Shown: positions 27,753 to 37,000 of the stretch, one piece after another
How the letters are laid out: each line of letters opens with the position of its first letter
Numbering within the stretch: position 1 is the first letter of the stretch
NCBI RefSeq assembly: GCF_014207705.1
Contig: NZ_JACHIU010000001.1
Coordinates: 310,001 to 374,000 of the forward strand
Source: Sphaerisporangium rubeum
GTDB lineage: Bacteria; Actinomycetota; Actinomycetes; Streptosporangiales; Streptosporangiaceae
Reading direction: 5' to 3'
Length of the DNA: 64,000 nucleotides
Notes under the pieces: model-generated
The model's input: the letters and a program-made list of their open reading frames with translations, nothing else
What the model was told of the DNA's origin: nothing
Database searches by the model: none
Position numbers and translations under genes: made by a program

Positions 27753-27770
27753 GTAGGGGTGAACCCCTAC
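27753..27770. promoter_or_regulatory. Palindromic operator GTAGGGG-TGAA-CCCCTAC
   Basis: Perfect 7-bp inverted repeat with a 4-base spacer, 51 bp upstream of the first small ORF of the peptide/M50 operon and about 390 bp from the pectate lyase gene. Its place and symmetry suggest a dimeric regulator binding site for the minus-strand peptide operon. No regulator gene is adjacent. Confidence 0.5.
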
Positions 27771-28110
27771 ATCTTCCAAATTGCTGTACGGAGTCTGTCA
27801 GATCGCGGTAAATGCGGGTTGTCGTCTCCGCCGCTGACGTCTACCGGTTCTGAACTGGCACTTCGTGATTCGACACGCTGAAGTGGTGACGTGGGGCGCA
27901 GGGGGATGTACACTCGCACGCCTCTTGCGCCAGGCGAATTCCGATTACGCCGTGGCCGAAATTCGACGTTCGCGGCAGATTGACTTCAACGCCATGGGAA
28001 CAGCCTGGCGGAAAGGTTTTCATGGCCCGTTGTCCCGGGTGCGGGAATAGTGAGCACAAAACAGGCCGGGCGGCCGGAATTCGCGGCACGGGACACCGGT
28101 CGCGAAGCGG
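27771..28110. other. Intergenic stretch without supported gene
   Basis: About 340 bp upstream of the peptide operon. It is lower in GC than its surroundings and has short overlapping frames (for example 27865-28050) without ribosome binding sites or third-position bias, so I call no gene. It probably contains the promoter of the peptide/M50 operon on its left side. Confidence 0.4.
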
Positions 28111-28144
28111 TCCGGCCGTCCGGCGGGGTCGCCGGACGGCCGGA
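28111..28144 (-). terminator. Terminator after pectate lyase gene
   Basis: Perfect 15-bp inverted repeat with GGGT loop, 17 bp beyond the pectate lyase stop codon on the minus strand. Confidence 0.75.
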
Positions 28145-28161
28145 GCGGTGACGCTGCGGGG

Positions 28162-29526
28162 TCAGATGTTGATCCGGCCGGCGCCTGCGCCGCCGGTGAC
28201 GATGGACTTGACCTGGGACGGGGTGTCGCAGGTGTAGCCGTAGGGGATGCTCGCCACGCTGCCGCCGGTCTGGCCGGCGCCGGAGTTCACCATGTGGTTG
28301 TTGCGCGCGACCAGGGTGCCGGGGCCGGAGTCGCCTTCGCCGAGGTGGTAGGGGTCGGGGGTGTTCTCGAAGTAGTTGCACTCGACCAGCACGCCGGCGC
28401 CGACGGTGGAGGCGACGCCGTAGCTGCGCACTCCGCCGTAGTAGTTGTTGTAGACGTGGACGGGGTTGCCGAACCGGACGCGGGGGTGGCGCTGGTTGGT
28501 GCCGTCGAACCAGTTGTGGTGGTAGGTGACGCGCAGGTGGCCGCGGTCCTCGGCGCCGTTGCCGTCGTCGTGGCCGAGCAGCATGGTCTTGTCGTGGCTG
28601 GAGACACGGTTCCAGGAGACGGTGACGTAGTCGCTGCCGCGCTTGATGTCGATCGCGCCGTCGTAGCCGTTGGACAGGCTGTTGTGGTCGATCCACACGC
28701 GGGTGGAGTACTGCACGTTGACCGCGTCGTCGTCCCAGTTGCGGAAGGTCAGGTTGCGGATGATGACGTTGGAGGCGTTGCTGACGTTCAGTCCGCAGCC
28801 GGCCAGGGTGGCGCCGGAGTTGCCGATGATGGTCTTGTTGGAGCCGACCCGGAGCATGCCGGAGCAGGAGATGGTGCCGGACACGCGGATCACCGCGGCG
28901 TTGGTGCCGGCGGCGGCGGTGGTCAGGGCCGAGGAGCTGGTGACGGTGGTGGCCGAGGCGTTGCCGCCGCCGGTGGTGCCGCCGCCTTGCGTGGCCCAGC
29001 CGACCAGCCCGCCGGGGTTGCCGGGAGGCGGCCCGCTCGGCGTCGGAGTCGGCGTCGGGGTCGGGGTGCGTGTCGGAGTCGGCGTCGGGGTGCTGCTCGG
29101 CGACGGCTGGCCGGTGACCGAGCCGGTGCAGGTCACGCCGTTCAGGGTGAAGGAGGACGGCACGGGGTTGGAACCGGTCCAGCTTCCGTTGAAGCCGATC
29201 GTCGTGGAGGCGTTGGTCCCCAGGCTGCCGTTGTAATCGACGTTGGCGGCGGTGACCGTGCTCCCGCTCTGCGAGAAGGTCGCGTTCCAGCCTTGCGTGA
29301 CGGTCTGCCCCGCGGTGAACGACCACCGGAGCTGCCATGAGCTCAGCGGATCACCGAGGTTGGTGATGGTGACGTTGGCCCCGAACCCCCCGCCCCACTC
29401 GGAGGCCACGGAGTACGCGACGCGGCAGCCGGCCGCGGCCGACGCCTGGGCCGTGACGAATCCCGTGACCAGGCAGAGCGCGGCGGTCGCGCCGCCGAGC
29501 ACCGCCAGGATTCTTCGTGCGGACAT
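28162..29526 (-). CDS. Secreted CBM2-pectate lyase (PL1)
   Basis: 454 aa. Residues 1-31 are a signal peptide (cleavage after ASA). About 33-137 form a CBM2 ([34 protein letters not shown]), 140-165 a Pro-Thr linker, and about 172-454 a PL1 right-handed beta-helix. PL1 landmarks are present: VWIDHNSLS, DGAIDIKRGSDYVTVSWN (Ca2+ site) and RHPRVRFG with the catalytic Arg. The enzyme cleaves polygalacturonate by Ca2+-dependent beta-elimination outside the cell. A perfect TGTTAGCGCTAACA LacI-type operator sits 41 bp upstream of the start, so a sugar-responsive repressor probably controls it. ATG is preceded by AGAAGGAGCAGG. Confidence 0.94.
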   Translation of the reverse strand: MSARRILAVLGGATAALCLVTGFVTAQASAAAGCRVAYSVASEWGGGFGANVTITNLGDPLSSWQLRWSFTAGQTVTQGWNATFSQSGSTVTAANVDYNGSLGTNASTTIGFNGSWTGSNPVPSSFTLNGVTCTGSVTGQPSPSSTPTPTPTRTPTPTPTPTPSGPPPGNPGGLVGWATQGGGTTGGGNASATTVTSSSALTTAAAGTNAAVIRVSGTISCSGMLRVGSNKTIIGNSGATLAGCGLNVSNASNVIIRNLTFRNWDDDAVNVQYSTRVWIDHNSLSNGYDGAIDIKRGSDYVTVSWNRVSSHDKTMLLGHDDGNGAEDRGHLRVTYHHNWFDGTNQRHPRVRFGNPVHVYNNYYGGVRSYGVASTVGAGVLVECNYFENTPDPYHLGEGDSGPGTLVARNNHMVNSGAGQTGGSVASIPYGYTCDTPSQVKSIVTGGAGAGRINI

Positions 29527-29566
29527 ACCTGCTCCTTCTCCGGGTCCGCGCCTGGGATGCGGATGA

Positions 29567-29580
29567 TGTTAGCGCTAACA
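29567..29580. promoter_or_regulatory. LacI-type operator (TGTTAGCGCTAACA)
   Basis: Perfect 14-bp palindrome upstream of the pectate lyase gene. The GCGCT core with AT-rich arms matches LacI/GalR repressors of actinomycetes that regulate sugar and polysaccharide use (CebR-type sites are similar but more AGAGCGCTCT). The same motif occurs at 57139-57152 and, with one mismatch, at 50343-50356. Confidence 0.75.
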
Positions 29581-29790
29581 ATTCGGTGGGCCCCGAAGCC
29601 GTGAGCCGCACCTGACCGGCGGTCCGGGGATACTTTGAGACGAGCATCGGCGTGCCGGGTACGACCGTCAAAGGTCCTGCCAGGCGCGCGCCTCGCGCCG
29701 GCGCCTCACCCTTCGTGCCGCCGCGGCGTCCCGGCAGGTCCGCACCCCTGCGACCGGCCTCACCGCGGCGATCCCCGCCGGTGAATCTTT

Positions 29791-29820
29791 CAGCGCGTGA
29801 CAGCGCGTGACAGCGCATGA
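29791..29820. repeat. Triple 10-bp tandem repeat
   Basis: CAGCGCGTGA occurs twice exactly and a third time with one change (CAGCGCATGA), in the noncoding space between the sugar-binding protein and pectate lyase genes. Function unknown. Confidence 0.6.
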
Positions 29821-29822
29821 CA

Positions 29823-29874
29823 AGGGGCCCGCACGGCCCGTGCGATCCCTCGCACACCGGCCGCGCGGGCCCCT
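29823..29874 (-). terminator. Nested hairpin terminator after sugar-binding protein gene
   Basis: Outer 10-bp stem (AGGGGCCCGC with GCGGGCCCCT) enclosing a 6-bp hairpin GTGCGA-TCCC-TCGCAC, 50 bp beyond the stop codon of the minus-strand sugar-binding protein gene. A further palindrome GTGAGCGCTCAC (29887-29898) inside an ACCGGC/GCCGGT stem lies between it and the stop. The rest of the 29581-29923 gap shows no gene. Confidence 0.6.
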
Positions 29875-29923
29875 CGTCCGACCGGCGTGAGCGCTCACGG
29901 CCGGTGGGGACACGCTTCCTGGG

Positions 29924-30982
29924 TCAGGATTCGAAGCCCAGGGGCAGGTACTGGGCGGCGTTGTCCTTGGTGATGGTCTCCGACGCCAGGGTGATCGACT
30001 GGGGAACCTGCTGCTCCACCAGGTCGCTCATGCCCTTGCCCTGCGCGATCAGACGAGCCAGCTTGATCGCCGACGACGCCATCGTCGGGCTGTAGGTCAC
30101 CGTCGCCTTCAGCACACCACTGTCGGCCTGGATGTCCCGCATCGCGTTCGCCGACCCCGCACCACCGACCATGAAGAACTCATCCCGACCGGCCTCCTTG
30201 ATCGCCGCCAGCACACCGATGCCCTGGTCGTCGTCGTGGTTCCAGATCGCATCGATCTTCTTGTGCGCCTGCAGCAGATTGCTCGCCACCTGCGTCCCCG
30301 ACTCCACCGTGAACTTCGCGTCCTGCTGCGCGGTCACACTGAACCCGTAGGTCTTCAGCGCATCGGCGAACCCCTTGCTGCGATCCTGCGTCAACGGCAG
30401 CGTCGCGATCCCCTGGATCTCCAGGATCACCGGATTCGACACCCCCGCCTGCTTCAGCCGGTCACCGATGAAATGACCCGCCGCCACCCCCATGCCGTAG
30501 TTGTCCCCGCCGATCCACGTCCGGTACGACAACTTGTCCGGGAACACCCGGTCCAAATTGATCACCGGGATCCCCGCGTCCGTGGCCCGCCGCGCCACCT
30601 GGTTCAACTGCTCACCATCGTTCGGCAGAATCACCAGCGCGTTCACCTTCGCCTGGATCAGCGACTCCACCGCCGAGATCTGCTGGTTGATGTCATTGGT
30701 CGGCTCGACCGGCTTGAACTCCACATCGCTGTACTGCTTGGCCTGAGCCTCGGCGTTCTTGGCGATCGCCGCGATCCACCCATGGTCCGCCGCCGGAGCC
30801 GAGAACCCGATGACGACCTTCTCACCCGGCTGATCATTGTCGGTACCCGCCGTCGTCGCCTGCGGAGCAGCCGAACTCGGAGCCGCAGCCGGCTCATTGC
30901 TGGTGCAGGCGCTCACCAGCGCACCGGCGCCGACGACGGCGCCGCTGATCAGGAAGCCGCGCCGGGCAACGTTCTTTTCCAT
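29924..30982 (-). CDS. Sugar ABC transporter substrate-binding lipoprotein (RbsB-like)
   Basis: 352 aa. The N-terminus has twin arginines (ARRGFLISG) and a lipobox LVSAC, so it is a Tat-type lipoprotein anchored outside the membrane. The mature part is a type 1 periplasmic-binding protein of the ribose/galactose/rhamnose class: VVIGFSAPAADHGWIAAI, ALVILPNDGEQL, GIPVINLDRV, WIGGDNYGMG and IWNHDDDQGIGV. It would capture a pentose, hexose or deoxysugar for an ABC importer. No permease or ATPase gene is nearby; two ROK regulators lie just upstream, so uptake is probably completed by proteins encoded elsewhere. Sugar specificity cannot be read here. It is preceded by AAGGAGACA. Confidence 0.92.
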   Translation of the reverse strand: MEKNVARRGFLISGAVVGAGALVSACTSNEPAAAPSSAAPQATTAGTDNDQPGEKVVIGFSAPAADHGWIAAIAKNAEAQAKQYSDVEFKPVEPTNDINQQISAVESLIQAKVNALVILPNDGEQLNQVARRATDAGIPVINLDRVFPDKLSYRTWIGGDNYGMGVAAGHFIGDRLKQAGVSNPVILEIQGIATLPLTQDRSKGFADALKTYGFSVTAQQDAKFTVESGTQVASNLLQAHKKIDAIWNHDDDQGIGVLAAIKEAGRDEFFMVGGAGSANAMRDIQADSGVLKATVTYSPTMASSAIKLARLIAQGKGMSDLVEQQVPQSITLASETITKDNAAQYLPLGFES

Positions 30983-31157
30983 GATTTGTCTCCTTGGGTA
31001 CCGCTGATGCGCGCCGGGGTGGCGAAGAAGGATCCCGTCCGCTCGGCCGGACCAGTCGGCACGACCGAGGCGGCACCGAAGTCGGCGTGAACGATGCCGC
31101 CACGGCTCTGGCCGGCCGGGCGAACGGGATGTCTGTGGGGGTGGGGACGGGAGTGGA

Positions 31158-32438
31158 CTAGCGGATCGCGATGGTGGTGGGGTTGGACAGCACCCGCTCG
31201 GTCACGACGTGCGCGGCGCCGCGGGAGGCCGCGCCGAAGCCGAATTCCGAGATGGCGAAGCGGCAGCGTCCGGCCGCCATCGCGACACTTGACCGTTCCA
31301 ACTCCTTCTGTGCTACGGGGATGAGCCGGTCGGCGAGCCTGGCGAAGTAGCCGCCGAGCACGATCATCCGTGGGTTGAACAAGTTGACCAGCAGCGCGGC
31401 GCCGCGGCCGAGCCACCTGCCCACCTCGATGACGGCCGCGTCGACCCTGAGGTCGCCTTCGGCGCGTCGCTGCTCTATCTCGGCGAGCCGTTCCTCCGGG
31501 TCGCGCACGAACCGCTGGTCCGTGCCGTAGGCGTGGTCCGGCGTCGCCATGCGCACGAGCGCCGCCAGTCCCACCTTCGTCTCCCAGCATCCGGTCCTGC
31601 CGCAGCCGCACAGCTCTCCCGCCGGGTCGACCACGACGTGGCCGACCTCACCGGCGAACCCGTCGGCGCCGCGGTAGGGCCGGCCGCCGGAGATGATCCC
31701 GCAGCCGACGCCGACCTCACCGGTCAGGTAGACCAGGTCGGACACCCCCATCGCGACACCTGAGCTGCACTCGGCCAGCGCGGCGAGATTGGCGTCGTTG
31801 TCGATGGTGATGGGCACGTCCGCGGGGACACCGGCGGCCACCAGGCGGTCCGCCACCGGCACCTCGCGCCACCCGAGGTTCGGGGCGAGCGTGACGGTGC
31901 AGGTGGAGGCCTCGATGAGGCCGGGTACGGCGACGGTGACGCCGGACAGCGCGACCCCGAGCCGATCGAGGTCGGCGACCGCACGTGAGATGACGGTGGC
32001 GAGTTTGTCGAGCGATCGATCGGGGCCGGCCTCCATGGCGTCGAAGCCGATCCTCCGGTCGATGAGCACGCGGCCCGCTAGGTCGGTGGCGAAGGCTGCG
32101 ATGTAGTCAACGTTCACTTCCATTCCGAGCGCGCCGGTCCGGGAGCCGTCGAGAGCGAGCACAAGGCTCGGACGTCCGACGGAACCCGCGTGCCTCGGCC
32201 CGATCTCCTTGAGCAGGCCGCGCGCTTGTAACTCATTCACCAGGCTGGTGATCGTGGTCTTGTTCAGTCCGGTGGCGAGGGCGACCGCGGACCGGGAACT
32301 CTGACCGCGCTCGCTGACATGCCGCAGAACGAGCGAAAGATTCGAACGGCGAATCGTGGCCTGGTCAGCGGGGATCCCCCTCGACCTGCCGGTGAATCCC
32401 GGCCCGCCGGTGTGGCCGTGATCTTCCCGGCGTTCCAC
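31158..32438 (-). CDS. ROK-family transcriptional regulator (minus-strand copy)
   Basis: 426 aa from GTG at 32438, chosen for AGGGAGGG just upstream; an in-frame start 19 codons earlier has no RBS. Residues about 25-85 form a MarR-like winged helix (LVLRHVSERGQSSRSAVALA, TTITSLVNELQARGLL). The rest is a ROK sugar-kinase-like fold with GVAMGVSDLVYLTGEVGVG, the zinc motif CGCGRTGCWE and NLFNPRMIVLGGYFA. XylR/NagC-type ROK proteins repress sugar uptake and catabolism genes. It is divergent from a closely similar ROK gene and lies upstream of the sugar-binding protein gene in the same orientation, so it probably regulates it. Ligand unknown. Confidence 0.92.
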   Translation of the reverse strand: MERREDHGHTGGPGFTGRSRGIPADQATIRRSNLSLVLRHVSERGQSSRSAVALATGLNKTTITSLVNELQARGLLKEIGPRHAGSVGRPSLVLALDGSRTGALGMEVNVDYIAAFATDLAGRVLIDRRIGFDAMEAGPDRSLDKLATVISRAVADLDRLGVALSGVTVAVPGLIEASTCTVTLAPNLGWREVPVADRLVAAGVPADVPITIDNDANLAALAECSSGVAMGVSDLVYLTGEVGVGCGIISGGRPYRGADGFAGEVGHVVVDPAGELCGCGRTGCWETKVGLAALVRMATPDHAYGTDQRFVRDPEERLAEIEQRRAEGDLRVDAAVIEVGRWLGRGAALLVNLFNPRMIVLGGYFARLADRLIPVAQKELERSSVAMAAGRCRFAISEFGFGAASRGAAHVVTERVLSNPTTIAIR

Positions 32439-32680
32439 GACCCTCCCTAATTGGTTTGCATGGCTGGCCGAATTAATGACACACATCACCCGCACCAGGC
32501 AAGAGAGCCCAGGTGAGCTTCTCTGTAACTTTCGCGTAACGCGAGCGGATTTTCGCGCTGACCTGGGACGATGTCCGCCGATGTCAACTCGTTACCTGAT
32601 ATATGGGTGCAGAACGGACATCTGCGTGTTACAACCCTCATTAATTGATCACAGAGACAAACGGGAGAGGCGGTGACCGC

Positions 32681-33949
32681 GTGACGCAGGAGCATCAGGC
32701 CCGCGCCATCGGCGGCGCCGTCTCGCCGACGAGCAACACCACGATGCGCAAGTCGAACCTGTCGCTCGTGCTGCGCCAGCTGCGCGACCACGCGTCCCGC
32801 TCCCGGGCCGACATCGCGGACTCGACCGGCCTGCACCGCGCGACGGTCTCCAATCTGGTGGCCGAGCTCCTCGACCGGCGGCTCGCGCGCGAGGTCGGCA
32901 TCGAGCACGTCGGCGCGGTCGGCCGGCCACGTCGCGCGGTGGCGTTGCACGGCGCGCACGTCGGCGCGCTCGGCCTGGAGATCAACGTCGGCCACATCTC
33001 GGTGTACGGCTGTGACCTCAGCGGCCGGGCCGTTGTGGAACGTAGCATCGGGTTCGACGCCGTCGGCAGCGGTCCGGAACGTTCCCTGCGCCGGCTCGGC
33101 ATCGTGGCCGGGGAGGCCATCAAGGCGATGCGGCAGGCCGGCGCCGTCCCCGCCGGGATCGGCGTGGCGGTTCCCGCGCTGGTCGACGTGGCACGCGGCG
33201 TCGTCGCGCTCGCACCGAACCTCGAGTGGTACGACCTGCCGCTGGCCGACCAGCTCACCGAAGCCCTCGGCCCGCTGAGCCTGCCGGTGACGGTGGACAA
33301 CGACGCCAACCTCGCGGCCCTGGCCGAGTACACCTCAGGCGTCGCCGCGGGTACGCCGCACATGGTCTACCTCACCGGCGAGGTCGGGGTCGGCGGCGGC
33401 ATCATCATCGACGGCAGGCTGCTGCGCGGCGCCGACGGCTTCTCCGGCGAGGTCGGCCACCTGCCGGTGGACCCCGCCGGCGAGCGCTGCGGCTGCGGCA
33501 GGCGCGGCTGCTGGGAGACCAAGGTGGGGCTGGAGGCGCTGACGCGCGCGGCCCTGCCGGAGGGATCGGGCCCGCATGTGCTCGACCCCGAAGAGCGCGC
33601 GGCGCAGATCGCGGCGGGACTCGCCGCGGGTGACCCGCGAACGCACGACGCGGCGGCACAGGTGGGGCGATGGCTCGGGCTCGGCGGCTCGATCGTTGCC
33701 AACCTGTTCAACCCGCGAGTGATCGTCGTCGGCGGTTACTTCGCCACCCTGGCGGAGTGGCTGCTGCCGCACGCACAGGCGGAACTGGAACGGCTGGTCG
33801 TGGCACGTCAGGCCGGTCCGTGCTGGTTCGCCGCCTCTGATCTCGGCTTCGGCGCCGCATCCCGCGGCGCCGCGAGCATGGTGATCAGCCGTCTCATCGA
33901 CGACCCGTCCATGATCATGACTCCCTTACCCCGGCCCGCGGCTCCCTGA
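32681..33949 (+). CDS. ROK-family transcriptional regulator (plus-strand copy)
   Basis: 422 aa from GTG at 32681 (GGGAGAGG upstream); an in-frame TTG 12 codons earlier lacks an RBS. It has the same build as its divergent neighbour: N-terminal winged helix (LVLRQLRDHASRSRADIADS, ATVSNLVAELLDRRL), then a ROK domain with DNDANLAALAEY, YLTGEVGVGGG, the zinc motif CGCGRRGCWE and NLFNPRVIVVGGYFA. The two proteins are clearly paralogous along the whole length. Shared divergent intergenic DNA (32439-32680) suggests cross- or auto-regulation. The nearest possible target in its own direction is the large PQQ/ThuA gene. Confidence 0.92.
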   Translation: MTQEHQARAIGGAVSPTSNTTMRKSNLSLVLRQLRDHASRSRADIADSTGLHRATVSNLVAELLDRRLAREVGIEHVGAVGRPRRAVALHGAHVGALGLEINVGHISVYGCDLSGRAVVERSIGFDAVGSGPERSLRRLGIVAGEAIKAMRQAGAVPAGIGVAVPALVDVARGVVALAPNLEWYDLPLADQLTEALGPLSLPVTVDNDANLAALAEYTSGVAAGTPHMVYLTGEVGVGGGIIIDGRLLRGADGFSGEVGHLPVDPAGERCGCGRRGCWETKVGLEALTRAALPEGSGPHVLDPEERAAQIAAGLAAGDPRTHDAAAQVGRWLGLGGSIVANLFNPRVIVVGGYFATLAEWLLPHAQAELERLVVARQAGPCWFAASDLGFGAASRGAASMVISRLIDDPSMIMTPLPRPAAP

Positions 33950-34075
33950 CGGGCCCCCGAAGACCTGGAGACGGTACCCTCCAGCACCCCACCCGTCCAC
34001 CGCTAGCAGATGGCAACAAGCGCGGCGGCGCGCGCCTTGCCTGACAGTCCCCCCTGGTCAGGAAAGAAGGCTTTC

Positions 34076-37000
34076 ATGTCTCCACGTTCTCGAACGTGGG
34101 CCCGGTGGCGCAGTGCGTCCACCATGGTCAGAATGCACCGTTCCAGGCGAGGGACGGCGGCCACGATGGCCCTCGCCATCGTCCTGCCGTTCCTTGCGTT
34201 CGCTGCGATCCCGGCAAGTGCCGCGAGCGCCGCGGCCGCCGCGGACCCGGCGTTCAAGGTCCTTGTGTTCTCCAAGACCACCGGCTTCCGGCACGACTCG
34301 ATCCCTGAGGGGATCGCGGCCGTGCAGAAGCTCGGCCAGGAGAACAACTTCGCGGTCGACACGACCGAGGACAGCGCGGCGTTCACCGACGAGAACCTGG
34401 CGCAGTACCAGGCCGTCATCTTCATGTCGACGACCGGCGACCCGGTGAGCACGCAGGCTCAGAAGGACGCCTTCCAGCGCTACATCCGTGCCGGTGGCGG
34501 CTACGCCGGCGTCCACGCCGCGTCCGACAGCGGCTACGACTGGGCCTGGTACGGCCAGCTCGTCGGCGCGTACTTCAAGTCGCACCCGGCGATCCAGCAG
34601 GCCACGATCAAGGTCGAGGACCCGGCGCACCCCTCGACGAAGGGTCTGCCGACGTCCTGGGTCCGTACCGACGAGTGGTACGACTACCGGTCCAACCCCC
34701 GCGGCACCGTGCACGTGCTGGCCTCGATGGACGAGAAGTCCTACACCGGCGCCACCATGGGCATCGACCACCCGACGGTGTGGTGCCAGGACTTCGACGG
34801 CGGCCGCTCGTGGTACACCGGCCTCGGCCACAGCAAGTCGAGCTTCGCCGAGCCGCAGTTCCTGAGCATGCTCCTCGGCGGCATCCAGACCGCCGCCGGC
34901 GCCGTGAAGGCCGACTGCTCGGCCTCGCAGAGCCAGAGCTACGAGAAGGTCACCCTCGACGACAACACGTCGAACCCGATGATGCTGGACATCGCCAAGG
35001 ACGGCCGGGTCTTCTACATCGACCGTCTCGGTGACGTCAAGATCGTGAAGACGAACGGCAGCACCGTGACCGCCGGTCGTCTCAACGTCTTCACCGCCAA
35101 CGAGAGCGGCCTGCTCGGCATGGCGCTGGACAAGGACTTCGACACCACCAAGTGGATCTACCTCTACTACTCGCCGACCGGTGTGAACGTCGACCGGCTG
35201 AGCAGGTTCACCGTCAACGGTGACACCCTCGACCTGACGAGCGAGAAGACGATCCTCGACGTGCCGGTCCAGCGTGCCGAGTGCTGCCACCACGGCGGCG
35301 GCATGGCCATGGACCACAAGACCGGAAACCTGTGGCTCGCCACCGGTGACAACACCAACCCGTTCGCCTCCAACGGCTACGCGCCGATCGACGAGCAGTC
35401 GGGTCGTTCGTCCTGGGACGCTCAGCGCACCGCAGGCAACACCAACGACCTGAGCGGCAAGGTGCTCCGCATCCACCCGGAGGCCAACGGCACCTACACC
35501 GTGCCGGCCGGCAACCTGTTCGCTCCGGGCACGGCGAAGACCAAGCCCGAGATCTACGCGATGGGTATGCGTAACCCGTTCCGCATGGGTCTTGACCCGA
35601 AGACCGGCTACCCGCTGGTCGCCGACTACGGACCCGACGCCAACTCCGCCAGCGCCACGCGCGGTCCGGAGAACAGCGTCGAGTGGAACCTGATGGACAA
35701 GCCGGGTAACTACGGCTGGCCCTACTGTGTCGCCAACAACCGGCCGTACATCGACTACAACTTCGCCACGGGTACCTCTGGTTCGGCGTTCAACTGCGCC
35801 GCTCCGGTCAACGACTCGCCGAACAACACGGGTCTCACCAACCCGCCGGCGATGACCCCGGCGACGGTCTGGTACCACTACAACACCGACACGGCGAACT
35901 TCCCCGAGCTCAACGGCGGCGCGCCGATGGCCGGCCCCGTCTACCGCTTCGACGCCGACAACCCGTCGACCACCAAGTGGCCGGCGTACTGGGACGGCAA
36001 GGCGATCTTCGGTGAGTGGAACACCAACAAGATGTTCTCGTTCCAGCTCAACGAGAACGTCACCTCGCTCGTCAAGATCAACCAGGTTCTCAAGACGATG
36101 AGCTTCAAGCGGCCCATGGACCTCAAGTTCGGTCCGGACGGCGCGCTGTACCTCATCGAGTGGGGTTCCGGCTTCGGTGGCGACAACGCCGACTCCGGCA
36201 TCTACCGGATCGACTACGTCAAGGGCACCCGGCCGCCGGTCGCGCGCGCCTCGGCGGACAAGACCGACGGACCCGTGCCGCTGACCGTCCAGTTCTCCAG
36301 CGCGGGCTCGGTGGACCCGGACGGCAAGCCGCTCACCTTCGCCTGGGACTTCGACGACAACGGCACGGTCGACTCGACCAGCCCGAACCCGTCGTACACC
36401 TACAGCACGGCCGGCAACTACAGCGCCGTCCTGAAGATCACGAACCCGGACGGCGTCAGCGCCACCGCCAGCGTGCCGATCGTCGCCGGCAACACCCGGC
36501 CGACCGTCTCGCTGTCCCCGCCGCCGGACGGAGGGTTCTTCCAGTTCGGTGACCAGGTGAAGTACAAGGTCGCCGTCACCGACCCCGAGGACGGCACCAT
36601 CGACTGCGCCAACGTCAAGGTGCAGGCGTTCCTCGGTCACGACAGCCACGGCCACCCGCTCGACGAGAAGCAGGGCTGTGAGGGTGTCTTCCAGACGCTC
36701 ACCGACAGCGGCCACGGCACCGACGACAACCTGTTCTACATCCTTGAGGCGACCTACGCCGACAAGGGCGCAGGCGCGGCCAAGTCGCTCACCGGCCGGG
36801 GTCAGGTCATCCTGCAGCCCAAGCGCAAGCAGGCCGAGCACTTCACCGAGACCGGCCGTGTGACCGGTGGCGTCGGCACCGACACCCCTGGTGTCGCGGC
36901 CGAGGACACCACCGACCCGCAGGGCGGCACCAAGGCCGTCGCGTTCGTCCAGGACGGCGACTGGTGGGGCTTCACCCCGGCGAACCTGACGGGCATCACC

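Noticed and set aside
27865..28050. 61-codon plus-strand frame in the gap before the pectate lyase
   Set aside because: No RBS and no actinomycete third-position bias; a minus-strand frame overlaps it equally well.
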